Below are positions 8,957-17,001 of a stretch of DNA of 37,589 nt, piece by piece. The number at the start of each line of letters is the position of its first letter. Positions within the stretch are counted from its first letter, which is position 1. Origin of the DNA: Sphingomonadales bacterium (lineage in GTDB: Bacteria > Bacteroidota > Bacteroidia > NS11-12g > UBA955); contig VHBA01000023.1 in NCBI GenBank assembly GCA_016872175.1, positions 1 through 37,589 of the forward strand, in the 5' to 3' direction. Made by a program: the position numbers and the translations under genes. The notes under the pieces are model-generated. The model made no database searches. It was not told where the DNA came from and was given only the letters and a program-made list of their open reading frames with translations.

Positions 8957-9562
8957 TTAAACTTTATACTCTGTACGGTTGGCTATACTTCTGCCGAGGG
9001 TGATTTCATCGGCGTAACCTATTTCACCACCAATGGCGATTCCTCGGGAAATGCAACTTACGCGAACTGGCATATCCCTAAGCTTTTTTGCGAGGTAAAA
9101 CATGGTGGTATCGCCTTCCACCGTGGCACTGAAGGCCATGATGATTTCTTCGGGGGCGTTTTTTTCAACCCGGTCAAGCAATGCCTGAATAAGCAGCTGG
9201 TCGGGGCCAATGCCGTCCATGGGAGAAATTAGTCCTCCCAATACATGATAAACCCCGTTGAACTGGGCCGTGGACTCAATGCTCATCTGATCGCTAAAGT
9301 CCTCCACTACACAGATTATTTTAGTGTTTCGGGAAGGATTTGAGCACACATTACAAACCTCATTGTCGCTTACATTGCCACATTCACGGCACAGTTTCAA
9401 CTCGGTTTTGATTTTTAATATGCTATCGGCAAGATTCACAACTTCATGCTCAGGGCGGTTGAGCAGGTACATCACCATGCGCAACGCCGAGCGCTTTCCG
9501 ATACCCGGAAAACCCGAAAGTGCCTCTACGGCCTGCTCTACAATGCCCGATGTGAACTGCAC
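8957..9562 (-). CDS. recR: Recombination mediator protein RecR
   Basis: RecR acts with RecO, and often RecF, to load RecA onto gapped DNA. The 201-residue length is normal. A helix-hairpin-helix (FPGIGKRSALRM, residues 18-29) is followed by a four-cysteine zinc site (CRECG, CNVC) and then a Toprim domain starting at IICVVED, with the GGLISPMDGIGPDQL segment and a GEIGYADEITLGRS ending typical of the family. The start is GTG at 9562: an in-frame stop lies four codons upstream, so no longer form exists. It is the first gene of a minus-strand group with the fused glycosyltransferase and the histidine kinase. The link to those envelope genes is positional and probably reflects cotranscription only. 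Confidence 0.96.
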   Translation of the reverse strand: MQFTSGIVEQAVEALSGFPGIGKRSALRMVMYLLNRPEHEVVNLADSILKIKTELKLCRECGNVSDNEVCNVCSNPSRNTKIICVVEDFSDQMSIESTAQFNGVYHVLGGLISPMDGIGPDQLLIQALLDRVEKNAPEEIIMAFSATVEGDTTMFYLAKKLRDMPVRVSCISRGIAIGGEIGYADEITLGRSIANRTEYKV

Positions 9563-9647
9563 ACCGCGAAGTTAAGGATTTGATGCCGTTATGCCCCACC
9601 TGTATCTGCATAGCAAGTATTTTCATTGCAATCCATGAACAAGAAAT

Positions 9648-9678
9648 CTTGTGTTTGCCTTTTATTGTACTAATTTCG
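9648..9678 (+). promoter_or_regulatory. Putative promoter for panD operon (CTTG-N19-TAATTTCG)
   Basis: CTTG at 9648-9651 and TAATTTCG at 9671-9678 are 19 bases apart. The -7 box matches TAnnTTTG at seven of eight positions. It lies ten bases before the panD ATG, which would leave a leader of only a few bases. The spacer 9563-9688 shows nothing else. Confidence 0.5.
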
Positions 9679-9688
9679 CTGAAAATTT

Positions 9689-10036
9689 ATGCAGATTGAG
9701 GTTTTACAGGCCAAGATACACAATGTTCGCATTACGCAAACCGAACTGAACTACACCGGAAGCATTACCATAGATATGGATCTGGTGCATGCCGCAGGGC
9801 TTATTCCCAACCAGAAGGTACTTATTGTAAATAATAACAACGGCGAACGTTTTGAAACATACATCATTGCTGGAGACCGAGGCACAGGTATCATAGGCCT
9901 AAATGGTGCGGCAGCACGCAAAGGACAAGTGGGAGACGAACTGATTATCATGACATTTGCAATTATGACCAAAGAGGAAGCTGCTTCGCATCAGCCGAAA
10001 AATATTTTTCCCGATAGAAATAACCGTCTGGTTTGA
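9689..10036 (+). CDS. panD: Aspartate 1-decarboxylase (pyruvoyl enzyme)
   Basis: PanD makes beta-alanine from aspartate for pantothenate and coenzyme A. The 115-residue protein is of normal length. The proenzyme is cut between Gly24 and Ser25 (LNYTGSITID), which produces the pyruvoyl group at Ser25. The conserved Tyr58 (FETYIIAG) and Asn72 (IIGLNGAAAR) are present, so the enzyme should be active. The last codons overlap the start of the next gene in TTGA, so panD is the first gene of a coupled run that goes on with membrane and glycan genes. No panB or panC is nearby. Confidence 0.97.
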   Translation: MQIEVLQAKIHNVRITQTELNYTGSITIDMDLVHAAGLIPNQKVLIVNNNNGERFETYIIAGDRGTGIIGLNGAAARKGQVGDELIIMTFAIMTKEEAASHQPKNIFPDRNNRLV

Positions 10037-11019
10037 CAATCAATAAAAAAGCCATAACGAATGCACTGCTGCTTGTTCTTACTGCCCTTATCTTTATTTG
10101 GATTGGGCTAAAAACAGATTGGACAGCTACCTTGAAAGCCTTAGTATCGGCAGACCTTAAGTGGATGGGGGCTTCAGTTTTCATTATGATTTTTGCCCAC
10201 TGGCTCAGAGGCTACCGCTGGAATATGCTCACTGCACCGGCAGGATATCCACTAAACGCGAAACGCTCGTTTTACGCTGTGATGAGCGGCTACCTTATCA
10301 ATGTGGCTACCAGCCGCGGTGGCGAAGTGGTGCGCTGTGCCGTTGCCGCCAAAACCGAAAAAGCACCGACAGATTTACTCATCGGAACAGTAGTAACAGA
10401 AAGACTTGTGGATATGCTCATGCTGCTGCTGGTGTGCTTTACCGGCCTGCTGGTTGAATTTCAGCACATTTATGTTTTTTTTGACAGCTTCATCCTTACA
10501 CCACTGAGCAAATTAGCCACCCTACCCAACGTTATAATGATAATGGCTTTGCTTACGGTCGGTGTTCTGTTTGTTAGATTTAGAAAAAATAAAAAATCCG
10601 ACAAAGCGCCCGGCAAACTGGCTACCCTGTTATCGGGTTTCTCCAAAGGATTAAAAACCATTTTTGCACTGGAAAACCCTGCATTGTTTTTCCTGTATTC
10701 AGCGGGCATCTGGTTTTGCTATATGCTAAGCGGCTATTGTTTACTGCAGAGTTTACCTGTCACAAACCACATGGGGATTGGCAGCGCCATAAGCCTGCTT
10801 ATTTTCAGTGCCGTAGGTATTGCTATACCCCTACCGGCAGGTGCCGGACTATGGGGCGCCATTTCGTTTGGCCTGCAGGCCGTATATGCGTTGAGTGCTA
10901 AAGATGCCGAAACCTTCGGAATTTTTAACCTTGCCTATCAAAACCTCTTCAGCATTATTGTTGGTGGAATTTGCTACATGCTTATGATGATGGAAATGCG
11001 CAAAATAAAAACGGCATGA
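10033..11019 (+). CDS. UPF0104 / flippase-like domain integral membrane protein (first copy)
   Basis: This 328-residue protein has seven or eight predicted membrane helices and belongs by pattern to the UPF0104 group (TIGR00374 flippase-like domain, related to the membrane part of the lysylphosphatidylglycerol synthase MprF and to YbhN). Family marks are the RG-RW stretch near residues 56-60, a TSRGGEVVR segment near 95-103, a TERLVDML helix, and GAGLWGAISF near the C-terminus. The aminoacyl-transfer domain of MprF is absent, so lysyl transfer is not expected. A lipid or lipid-linked sugar flippase role is suggested for such proteins but not shown here. The start is TTG at 10033, overlapping the panD stop by four bases. 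Its 3' end overlaps rfaE2 in ATGA. It is paralogous in type to the protein at 11507. Confidence 0.85.
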   Translation: MTINKKAITNALLLVLTALIFIWIGLKTDWTATLKALVSADLKWMGASVFIMIFAHWLRGYRWNMLTAPAGYPLNAKRSFYAVMSGYLINVATSRGGEVVRCAVAAKTEKAPTDLLIGTVVTERLVDMLMLLLVCFTGLLVEFQHIYVFFDSFILTPLSKLATLPNVIMIMALLTVGVLFVRFRKNKKSDKAPGKLATLLSGFSKGLKTIFALENPALFFLYSAGIWFCYMLSGYCLLQSLPVTNHMGIGSAISLLIFSAVGIAIPLPAGAGLWGAISFGLQAVYALSAKDAETFGIFNLAYQNLFSIIVGGICYMLMMMEMRKIKTA

Positions 11020-11510
11020 ATACCAACCCGAAAATCTGGAAACGCGAAGAGGCTGACAAGCTTGCTGCCACTATAAAAGCTGAAGGTAAGCGCATTGTTT
11101 TCACCAACGGATGCTTTGATATTTTGCACGCCGGGCATGTTACCTATTTGCAGGAAGCCGCGGCACTCGGAGATTTTTTGGTGGTAGGTGTGAACAGCGA
11201 CGACAGCGTAAAACGCCTTGATAAAAGTCCGGCCCGGCCGTTGCAAAATGAATTTTCGCGCAGCGCTGTGATGGCGGCATTGCAATGCGTGGGTGCTGTT
11301 ATTGTATTTGATGAAGACACCCCGCTGGAATTAATTCAGGCTGTAAATCCCGATGTGCTTGTTAAAGGAGCCGATTACAAAATTGAAGATATTGTAGGTG
11401 CAAAAGAAGTTTTGGCAGCCGGTGGTTCGGTAAAAACCCTAGAATTTTTACCCGGCTACAGCACCAGCAGCATAGAAAAGAAAATACTGGAAGCCAACCG
11501 CAGTATATGA
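11016..11510 (+). CDS. rfaE2: D-glycero-beta-D-manno-heptose 1-phosphate adenylyltransferase
   Basis: The enzyme joins AMP to heptose 1-phosphate to give ADP-D-glycero-D-manno-heptose for the LPS inner core. The 164-residue protein is a single nucleotidyltransferase domain, equal to the C-terminal half of Escherichia coli HldE. The signature is FTNGCFDILHAGHV with the HAGH nucleotide-binding motif near residue 37, followed by VGVNSDDSVKRLDK and RP-Q in the usual order, and GYSTSSIEKKI at the end. The kinase half (rfaE1) is not in the window. The start at 11016 is chosen because it overlaps the previous stop in ATGA; a longer frame would run 45 bases into that gene. The next gene starts in ATGA at its stop, so all three are probably translated in series. 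Confidence 0.93.
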   Translation: MNTNPKIWKREEADKLAATIKAEGKRIVFTNGCFDILHAGHVTYLQEAAALGDFLVVGVNSDDSVKRLDKSPARPLQNEFSRSAVMAALQCVGAVIVFDEDTPLELIQAVNPDVLVKGADYKIEDIVGAKEVLAAGGSVKTLEFLPGYSTSSIEKKILEANRSI

Positions 11511-12430
11511 AATCCGGCCTTGTATGGAAGCTGGTTAAATGGTTCCTTGCAGGAGCCTGCATAATATGGCTGATAAATTTGCTTTCCGGCGGAATTCCTA
11601 ATCCCGAAAATGTTTGGTTAGCTTTAAAAACCATCCCCTGGTATTGGCATTTTGCCGCTTTGCTGTCAGCTACCGCCAACTGGTGGCTGGAAGCAATAAA
11701 ATGGCGATTGTTGGTTTCCAACCTTGAAAAACTACGTTTTATAAATGCAGTAAAAGGCTTGCTGGCCGGTGCCGCAGCCAATAATGTTATTCCGTTTCGC
11801 GTAGGTGAATTTTTAGGCAGGGTGATGTATCTGAAAGAGGAAAACCGTTCTGCAGCCTTGCTTAACAACTATTTTGGTGCTACATGCCAAACACTGGTTA
11901 CTCTCATTGCAGGCATTCCGGCTGCATATGCATTGCTTGGTTCAGAAGCAGAAAAATACGGTCGCAGCAGCTTATTGTATATTTTGCCATTTCTGATTTT
12001 GCTAGGCTTTGCCTGGTATTTGGTGAAAAGCCGCACCAGGAAACCCGCTTGGTTGGAAAAATGGTTGCTGGGTTTCAAACATTTTTCGGGCAGTCAAATA
12101 ACAGGAACATTTGGATTATCCTTGCTTCGCTACCTGGTTTTTGGTGGTTTTTATGCATTTTTTATCATTCAGTTTAAACTTGCCGATACACCCACAGCAC
12201 TTACCTGTGTGGCCTGCATTTTCTTTATTCAGACATTCACACCCGGCATTATTTATACCGATGCCGCCGTGCGACTAAGCTTACCATTGTTACTTTTCAG
12301 CATTTCAGATGCACAAAAACCTTTATTGCTGGGTATAGCTGCAATCAACTATTTTTACAATGTTTTGCTACCGGCTATTATTGGACTTATTGTATTTATA
12401 ATGTATAAATGGAAACCACAACCATCATAA
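11507..12430 (+). CDS. UPF0104 / flippase-like domain integral membrane protein (second copy)
   Basis: This 307-residue protein is also of the UPF0104 flippase-like type. It has about seven membrane helices, a W-EAIKWRLL segment near residues 62-69, the NNVIPFRVGEFLGRVMYLK segment that answers to the RGGEVVR segment of the first copy, and a C-terminal YFYNVLLPAIIGL helix. The two proteins are clearly different in sequence but share layout, which suggests an old duplication or two partners of one transporter. Function is inferred only: movement of a lipid or lipid-linked glycan across the inner membrane. It overlaps the stop of rfaE2 by four bases and the start of the next glycosyltransferase by 22 bases. 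Confidence 0.82.
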   Translation: MKSGLVWKLVKWFLAGACIIWLINLLSGGIPNPENVWLALKTIPWYWHFAALLSATANWWLEAIKWRLLVSNLEKLRFINAVKGLLAGAAANNVIPFRVGEFLGRVMYLKEENRSAALLNNYFGATCQTLVTLIAGIPAAYALLGSEAEKYGRSSLLYILPFLILLGFAWYLVKSRTRKPAWLEKWLLGFKHFSGSQITGTFGLSLLRYLVFGGFYAFFIIQFKLADTPTALTCVACIFFIQTFTPGIIYTDAAVRLSLPLLLFSISDAQKPLLLGIAAINYFYNVLLPAIIGLIVFIMYKWKPQPS

Positions 12431-13530
12431 ACATAGTTGTCACTATACTAGTGCTGGCCGGTTTTACAGCCCTTGCTATTCCTGTTTCCCGATTTAACTT
12501 AAGTGAAAATGTTATCGAAAATAAAATTCCTGAAAATGGAATTTCTATTATGGTTGCTTTCAGAAATGAAATTCACAATTTGCCGGCCTTGTATGAATCC
12601 ATTTGCAACCTGAATTATCCCAAGCACCTGATAGAATGGGTGCTGTGCAATGATCACAGTGAGGATGGCGGAAAGGACTGGATTTTACAGATACAAAAAA
12701 ATGCTCCATTTCGCATTGTGTATTGCGAGAACAAAACAGAAGAAGGTAAAAAAGCTGCCTTAAATAATGCTGTAAATAATGCAACTTATAACACCTTATT
12801 CTTCACGGATGCAGATTGCATACTGCCGCCTAGTTTATTGCAAACATTAAATATTGCCATACAAAACCATAATACTTTATTAATAGCAGGACCAATTAAA
12901 TATAATGGTAATTCATCATTTCTGCACAACTACCAATGCATGGAAAGTGCTGCATTAATGGCACTAACAGTTGAGTCTTTTAAAAACAAAAATGCATTAA
13001 TGGCCAACGGTGCTAATTTATGCATGAATAAATCTTTGTTTTTAGAAGCACAATCAAAAAGAATTGATTTAAATATTCCGGGCGGCGATGATATTTTTCT
13101 ATTGGAGTATGCAATGCAAAAAAACAGTGCTGCGTGTTCATTTATTTTCACAGAAAACAATATTGTAAAAACAGCTTCCGAAAAAAGCTGGTCCGATTTA
13201 ATCAATCAGCGTGTGCGTTGGGCTTCTAAAGTAAGACACCAGAAATATATATCCGGAATAATATGGCAAGGTTTCTCCTTTTTATTTTCGATTAGTTACA
13301 TAGCTTCAATAATTTTAATTCCATTTATTGGTTTTACCCCTGCAGGTATATTTATTGCAGGTAAAATGGCCGCAGATGTTATTTTATATATAAAATTATT
13401 ACCTGTATTAAACTACAAAATAAATCCGCTCCACATTACCATATTTTCTATTGTTCAGGTATTAATGATAATGATTACTGGTATCAGAGCCCGGTTTGGC
13501 GGATACTACTGGAAAGGCAGCTATCATTAA
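12409..13530 (+). CDS. Membrane family 2 glycosyltransferase (processive type)
   Basis: This 373-residue protein has an N-terminal membrane helix (residues 5-25), a GT-A catalytic domain (about 40-280) and two or three C-terminal helices. Visible motifs are SIMVAFRNE at the nucleotide site, CNDHSEDGG, the FFTDADC metal-binding motif, PGGDD as the acceptor-side aspartates and QRVRW, the Q-x-x-RW signature of processive or cellulose-synthase-like family 2 enzymes. The donor sugar cannot be told. It begins inside the end of the second UPF0104 gene, so it may act with that protein, for example by making a glycan or glycolipid that the membrane protein moves. From about 12840 the codons become richer in A/T than in the upstream genes. 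Confidence 0.88.
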   Translation: METTTIINIVVTILVLAGFTALAIPVSRFNLSENVIENKIPENGISIMVAFRNEIHNLPALYESICNLNYPKHLIEWVLCNDHSEDGGKDWILQIQKNAPFRIVYCENKTEEGKKAALNNAVNNATYNTLFFTDADCILPPSLLQTLNIAIQNHNTLLIAGPIKYNGNSSFLHNYQCMESAALMALTVESFKNKNALMANGANLCMNKSLFLEAQSKRIDLNIPGGDDIFLLEYAMQKNSAACSFIFTENNIVKTASEKSWSDLINQRVRWASKVRHQKYISGIIWQGFSFLFSISYIASIILIPFIGFTPAGIFIAGKMAADVILYIKLLPVLNYKINPLHITIFSIVQVLMIMITGIRARFGGYYWKGSYH

Positions 13531-13570
13531 TTTAACAACTATTCTGCATTTAATGATTATTTTCGCAGAT

Positions 13571-16153
13571 ATGCGCAGGTTGGTTTTGGGAATAATGGCG
13601 ATTTTCTCGCTGAACCTTAATGCTCAGTTTTCTGATAGTTTTAGTGATGGAGAGTTAAACAATAATCCCAAATGGATATACAATGCAGGTGATTTTGAAG
13701 TTTTATCAGGCAGATTAAAAACGCTGAATGCAAGTGGAAGTGCGGTAAAATATGGCATTTCCTCATTGGCTAATTATGACTCTGCAGAAATATATACCTG
13801 GGAATTTCAATATGGCATTAACCCCAGCAGTGCCAATTATACCGAATTCTGGATTGCAGCAGACAGCTTTGCCGAAAAAGCCAAAAACGGCTATTTTGTG
13901 CGTGCCGGCAACACCAAAGACGAAATCAGTTTATACAAAATGGTGAACGGTGTAGCCACCGAAATTATCTCGGGCGCCGATGGCGAACTCAATAAAACCA
14001 ATAATTATTATAAAGTTTGGATTGAAAGAAAGGGCGATTCTGTTTCTCTATACAGAAAAGACCTGATCTCCACCATAACAGTACTGGAAGGAACTATATA
14101 TGATAAGAGTTTGACAGGTGGAAAATATGTAGGCATCCATATTATACAAAACGGAACTACTGCCATTGGCAAACACTTTTTTGATAATATATATATTGGA
14201 AATAAGATAAGAGATACGTTGCCGGCTAAAATGGCAAACGCCACTTTTATTTATCCCAATAAAATTGCGGTAACTTTTAATGAACCGGTTAAAAATATAC
14301 AAAATACGCATTTTTCATTATCGGTAAATGGTTCACCTCAGGGAAATCCTGCATTAATTATCCCTGATTTCACCGCACCGGAAAAGTGCACATTACAATT
14401 TACCCAAAATATTAAAACCAATGCAAATTGCATATTAACAAACCAGGGGACCGCTGACAATTCCGATAATATTTCTCTACTCAATACAAAAAGTTTTATT
14501 TCCCTGTTTACAGATACAGCCAGGCTCAATGATTTAATCTTTACAGAAGTCATGGCCACCCCTTCCCCCGCTGCAGGCACTCTCCCGGAAGAAGAATATG
14601 TGGAATTCTACAATCGCTCTGCCAAATGGATTACGCTGAAAAATTACAAATTCAGCGACCGCAGCAGCAGCATTGCACTGCCCGATTCGGTAATTGCACC
14701 ATACAGTTATTTTACCATATCAAAAAATACCGCCAAAAAACTGGATTCACTGGGCGCATGGGTAGGTGTAAACACCCTGCCATCGTTAAATAACGATGGT
14801 GATTATTTAACCTTATTGAATCACAGAAATGAAAAGATATGTTCTGTTGAATATTTTTCTTCCTGGCACACCGATGCACTGAAATCCAAAGGCGGTTGGA
14901 GTTTAGAGCGGATAGACACCGGATATTATTGTATAGATGACAATAACTGGAGCAGCAATAAGAGCAACGGGGGGACGCCCGGACAACCCAACTCAATAGC
15001 AGGCAGCATCGGTACTCCAGAAACCTATTTGAGCCACATTTATGCACCCGAACCCGACATAACAGCATTGCATTTCAGCGCACCGGTAGACAGCGCTTCA
15101 GCGTTTCTGCTCACCAATTACACCCTGAAATCTAGCGGAGAAAACCCCTTTAGAATTGCGGGTGTTAGCCAAAACAATAAAATTATTTCCCTGAAATGGA
15201 TGAATAATTTTATACCTAACCGCATAGAAAAAATTTCGGTTAATAATTTAAAAAGTTGCGGAGGTATAGCTTTCCCACCAGAAACCATTAGTTTCGGAAG
15301 ACCGGATACATCATCTGTTATAAAAGGCATGTATATCAATGAGATTTTATTTGATCCCATGGCAGATGGCTACGACTATCTGGAAATATACAATGCCGGA
15401 AAAACAATTATAGATTTAAAAAATGTTTCTGTTGCCGGCATTAACGATACCGGAGCTATTTCTTCGGTTTCTTCGTACATTGAAAACCGGTTATTGTTGC
15501 CCGGTCTGTATCTGGCGATGACCGAAAACACAGCTGATATAATAAAACAATATAAAAACCACGATAAAAAAGCCTTGCATTTTTTGGCGGATTTACCAAC
15601 CATGTCTAATGACAAAGGAAAAATAAAACTGGTTAGCAGGCTGGGAAAAACCTTAGATAGTTTGTATTATCTGGATGATTTTCACAGTCCGGTTATCAGC
15701 AACAAAGACGGTATTGCGCTGGAAAAAACACAGCCTGACGCACCGTCAAACAACAAGCAATACTGGACTTCAGCCGCATCATCCTCCGGATACGGCACAC
15801 CAGGTTTACCCAATTCTCAGTTAAATACTTTCGTAACCGACACAAAAAAATATTTTTTGTTGCTCACTGAAACCATTACACCTAACAATGACGGCGACCT
15901 CGATTTATTAAAAATTAAATGTCAGTTGCCCGATCCAGGTTATTGGCTAACTGCAAGAATTTTTAATGAAAACGGATTTCAGGTTGCAGCACCCTTTAGC
16001 AATTATTCAGTGTCAACAGATGCGGTAATTCAATGGGATGGCAATGTAAATGGCAATATAATTCCAGCTGGTAATTATGTAATTAAAATAGAGGCTTTCC
16101 GGGAAAACGGAATTACACTCAGAGGCAAACTCACCTTCTCTGTTAACCGTTAA
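13571..16153 (+). CDS. Secreted surface protein with two lamin-tail-like domains and a T9SS-like C-terminal fold
   Basis: The frame is open from 13496, but the start at 13571 gives a clean signal peptide (MRRLVLGIMAIFSLNLNAQ); ATG 13553 is the other candidate. The mature protein of about 840 residues starts with a jelly-roll-like region (FSDSFSDGELNNNPKW, as in concanavalin-like domains). A lamin-tail-like domain lies near residues 318-460: IFTEVMATP, EEYVEFYN, WITLKNYKFSD, then a G-PGQPNS end. A second begins near 585 with MYINEILFDPMADGYDYLEIYN. A region similar to a CBM or Ig-like unit comes between. The last 95 residues (TETITPNNDGDLDLL and a final NYVIKIEAFRENG) resemble the CHU_C/FlgD-like beta-sandwich. 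It should be exported and surface attached; the ligand is unknown. It is 4 bases upstream of prmC. Base use is A/T-rich. Confidence 0.82.
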   Translation: MRRLVLGIMAIFSLNLNAQFSDSFSDGELNNNPKWIYNAGDFEVLSGRLKTLNASGSAVKYGISSLANYDSAEIYTWEFQYGINPSSANYTEFWIAADSFAEKAKNGYFVRAGNTKDEISLYKMVNGVATEIISGADGELNKTNNYYKVWIERKGDSVSLYRKDLISTITVLEGTIYDKSLTGGKYVGIHIIQNGTTAIGKHFFDNIYIGNKIRDTLPAKMANATFIYPNKIAVTFNEPVKNIQNTHFSLSVNGSPQGNPALIIPDFTAPEKCTLQFTQNIKTNANCILTNQGTADNSDNISLLNTKSFISLFTDTARLNDLIFTEVMATPSPAAGTLPEEEYVEFYNRSAKWITLKNYKFSDRSSSIALPDSVIAPYSYFTISKNTAKKLDSLGAWVGVNTLPSLNNDGDYLTLLNHRNEKICSVEYFSSWHTDALKSKGGWSLERIDTGYYCIDDNNWSSNKSNGGTPGQPNSIAGSIGTPETYLSHIYAPEPDITALHFSAPVDSASAFLLTNYTLKSSGENPFRIAGVSQNNKIISLKWMNNFIPNRIEKISVNNLKSCGGIAFPPETISFGRPDTSSVIKGMYINEILFDPMADGYDYLEIYNAGKTIIDLKNVSVAGINDTGAISSVSSYIENRLLLPGLYLAMTENTADIIKQYKNHDKKALHFLADLPTMSNDKGKIKLVSRLGKTLDSLYYLDDFHSPVISNKDGIALEKTQPDAPSNNKQYWTSAASSSGYGTPGLPNSQLNTFVTDTKKYFLLLTETITPNNDGDLDLLKIKCQLPDPGYWLTARIFNENGFQVAAPFSNYSVSTDAVIQWDGNVNGNIIPAGNYVIKIEAFRENGITLRGKLTFSVNR

Positions 16154-16157
16154 TATA

Positions 16158-16958
16158 ATGACATCTTTATTCAGGCAAGATTGGACAAAAGCACTCCTGC
16201 CGGTTATGGATGTGCTGGAATCAGAGGCATGTTTCAGAACTTACAGCTTATGGCTTTCGGATAACAATCAGGAACTGGAAGAAAAAGCCATGCATAAAGT
16301 GCTTAAACGGTTATTGAAACATGAGCCATTGCAGTATATCCTTGGCGAAGCCTGGTTTTACGGAATGGGATTAAGGGTAAATAAAAATACGTTGATACCA
16401 AGACCTGAAACGGAAGAGTTGTGTGAATTAATCATAAAAAGTACCACTAACAACTCCCTGAAAATACTTGATGTAGGAACCGGCAGTGGCTGCATCCCTA
16501 TTGCTTTATTAAAAAATAAACCCTGCTGGAAAGCCACAGCGTTAGATATAGAAGCAGGGGCCTTGCAAATCGCCAAAGAAAACGCCATTCAACAGGGCAT
16601 TTTGGATAGAGTTATATTTATTCAAACAGATTTTATCAATGATTTTATTACGTCGGATAAATGGGATATAATCGTATCAAATCCACCTTACATAGATTCT
16701 GCAGAACAATCTGAAATGCTAAAAAATGTATTGGAATGGGAACCCCATGCTGCGCTGTTTCCGGAGGGTAAAGACCCCCTCATTTTTTATAAAAAACTTG
16801 CAGAATTATTGAAAACACAATCAGCCGGCTGTAATCTATGGGCAGAAATTAATCCTGCTTTGGCAGAAGAAACATTGCTGATTTTTAAGGAATTTTCTGA
16901 AAAAGTATTAATAAAAGACATGAGTGGTAAACAACGATTCATTCATGCCGTAAAATAA
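16158..16958 (+). CDS. prmC: Peptide chain release factor N(5)-glutamine methyltransferase
   Basis: PrmC methylates the glutamine of the GGQ motif in release factors RF1 and RF2, using S-adenosylmethionine. The 266-residue length is normal. The N-terminal helical domain has HEPLQYILGEAWFYG; the methyltransferase domain has the SAM-binding LDVGTGSGCIPIAL (near residues 103-116) and the catalytic NPPY at 175-178, followed by the family ending KDMSGKQRFIHA. It is the last gene of the run from panD, four bases after the lamin-tail gene, and ends at a strong hairpin. The two N-terminal cysteine-rich or long extensions of other forms are not present. Confidence 0.96.
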   Translation: MTSLFRQDWTKALLPVMDVLESEACFRTYSLWLSDNNQELEEKAMHKVLKRLLKHEPLQYILGEAWFYGMGLRVNKNTLIPRPETEELCELIIKSTTNNSLKILDVGTGSGCIPIALLKNKPCWKATALDIEAGALQIAKENAIQQGILDRVIFIQTDFINDFITSDKWDIIVSNPPYIDSAEQSEMLKNVLEWEPHAALFPEGKDPLIFYKKLAELLKTQSAGCNLWAEINPALAEETLLIFKEFSEKVLIKDMSGKQRFIHAVK

Positions 16959-16982
16959 AAAAGGGGCTTGTGCCCCTTTTTT
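16957..16982. terminator. Bidirectional intrinsic terminator between prmC and the AT-hook gene
   Basis: A perfect inverted repeat of six A, GGGGC, loop TTGT, GCCCC and six T gives an 11-base-pair stem. The A-run and T-run make it usable on both strands: it ends the plus-strand prmC transcript and the minus-strand transcript from 17664. Confidence 0.93.
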
Positions 16983-17001
16983 ATTTATATAATGAAAAGT
17001 A

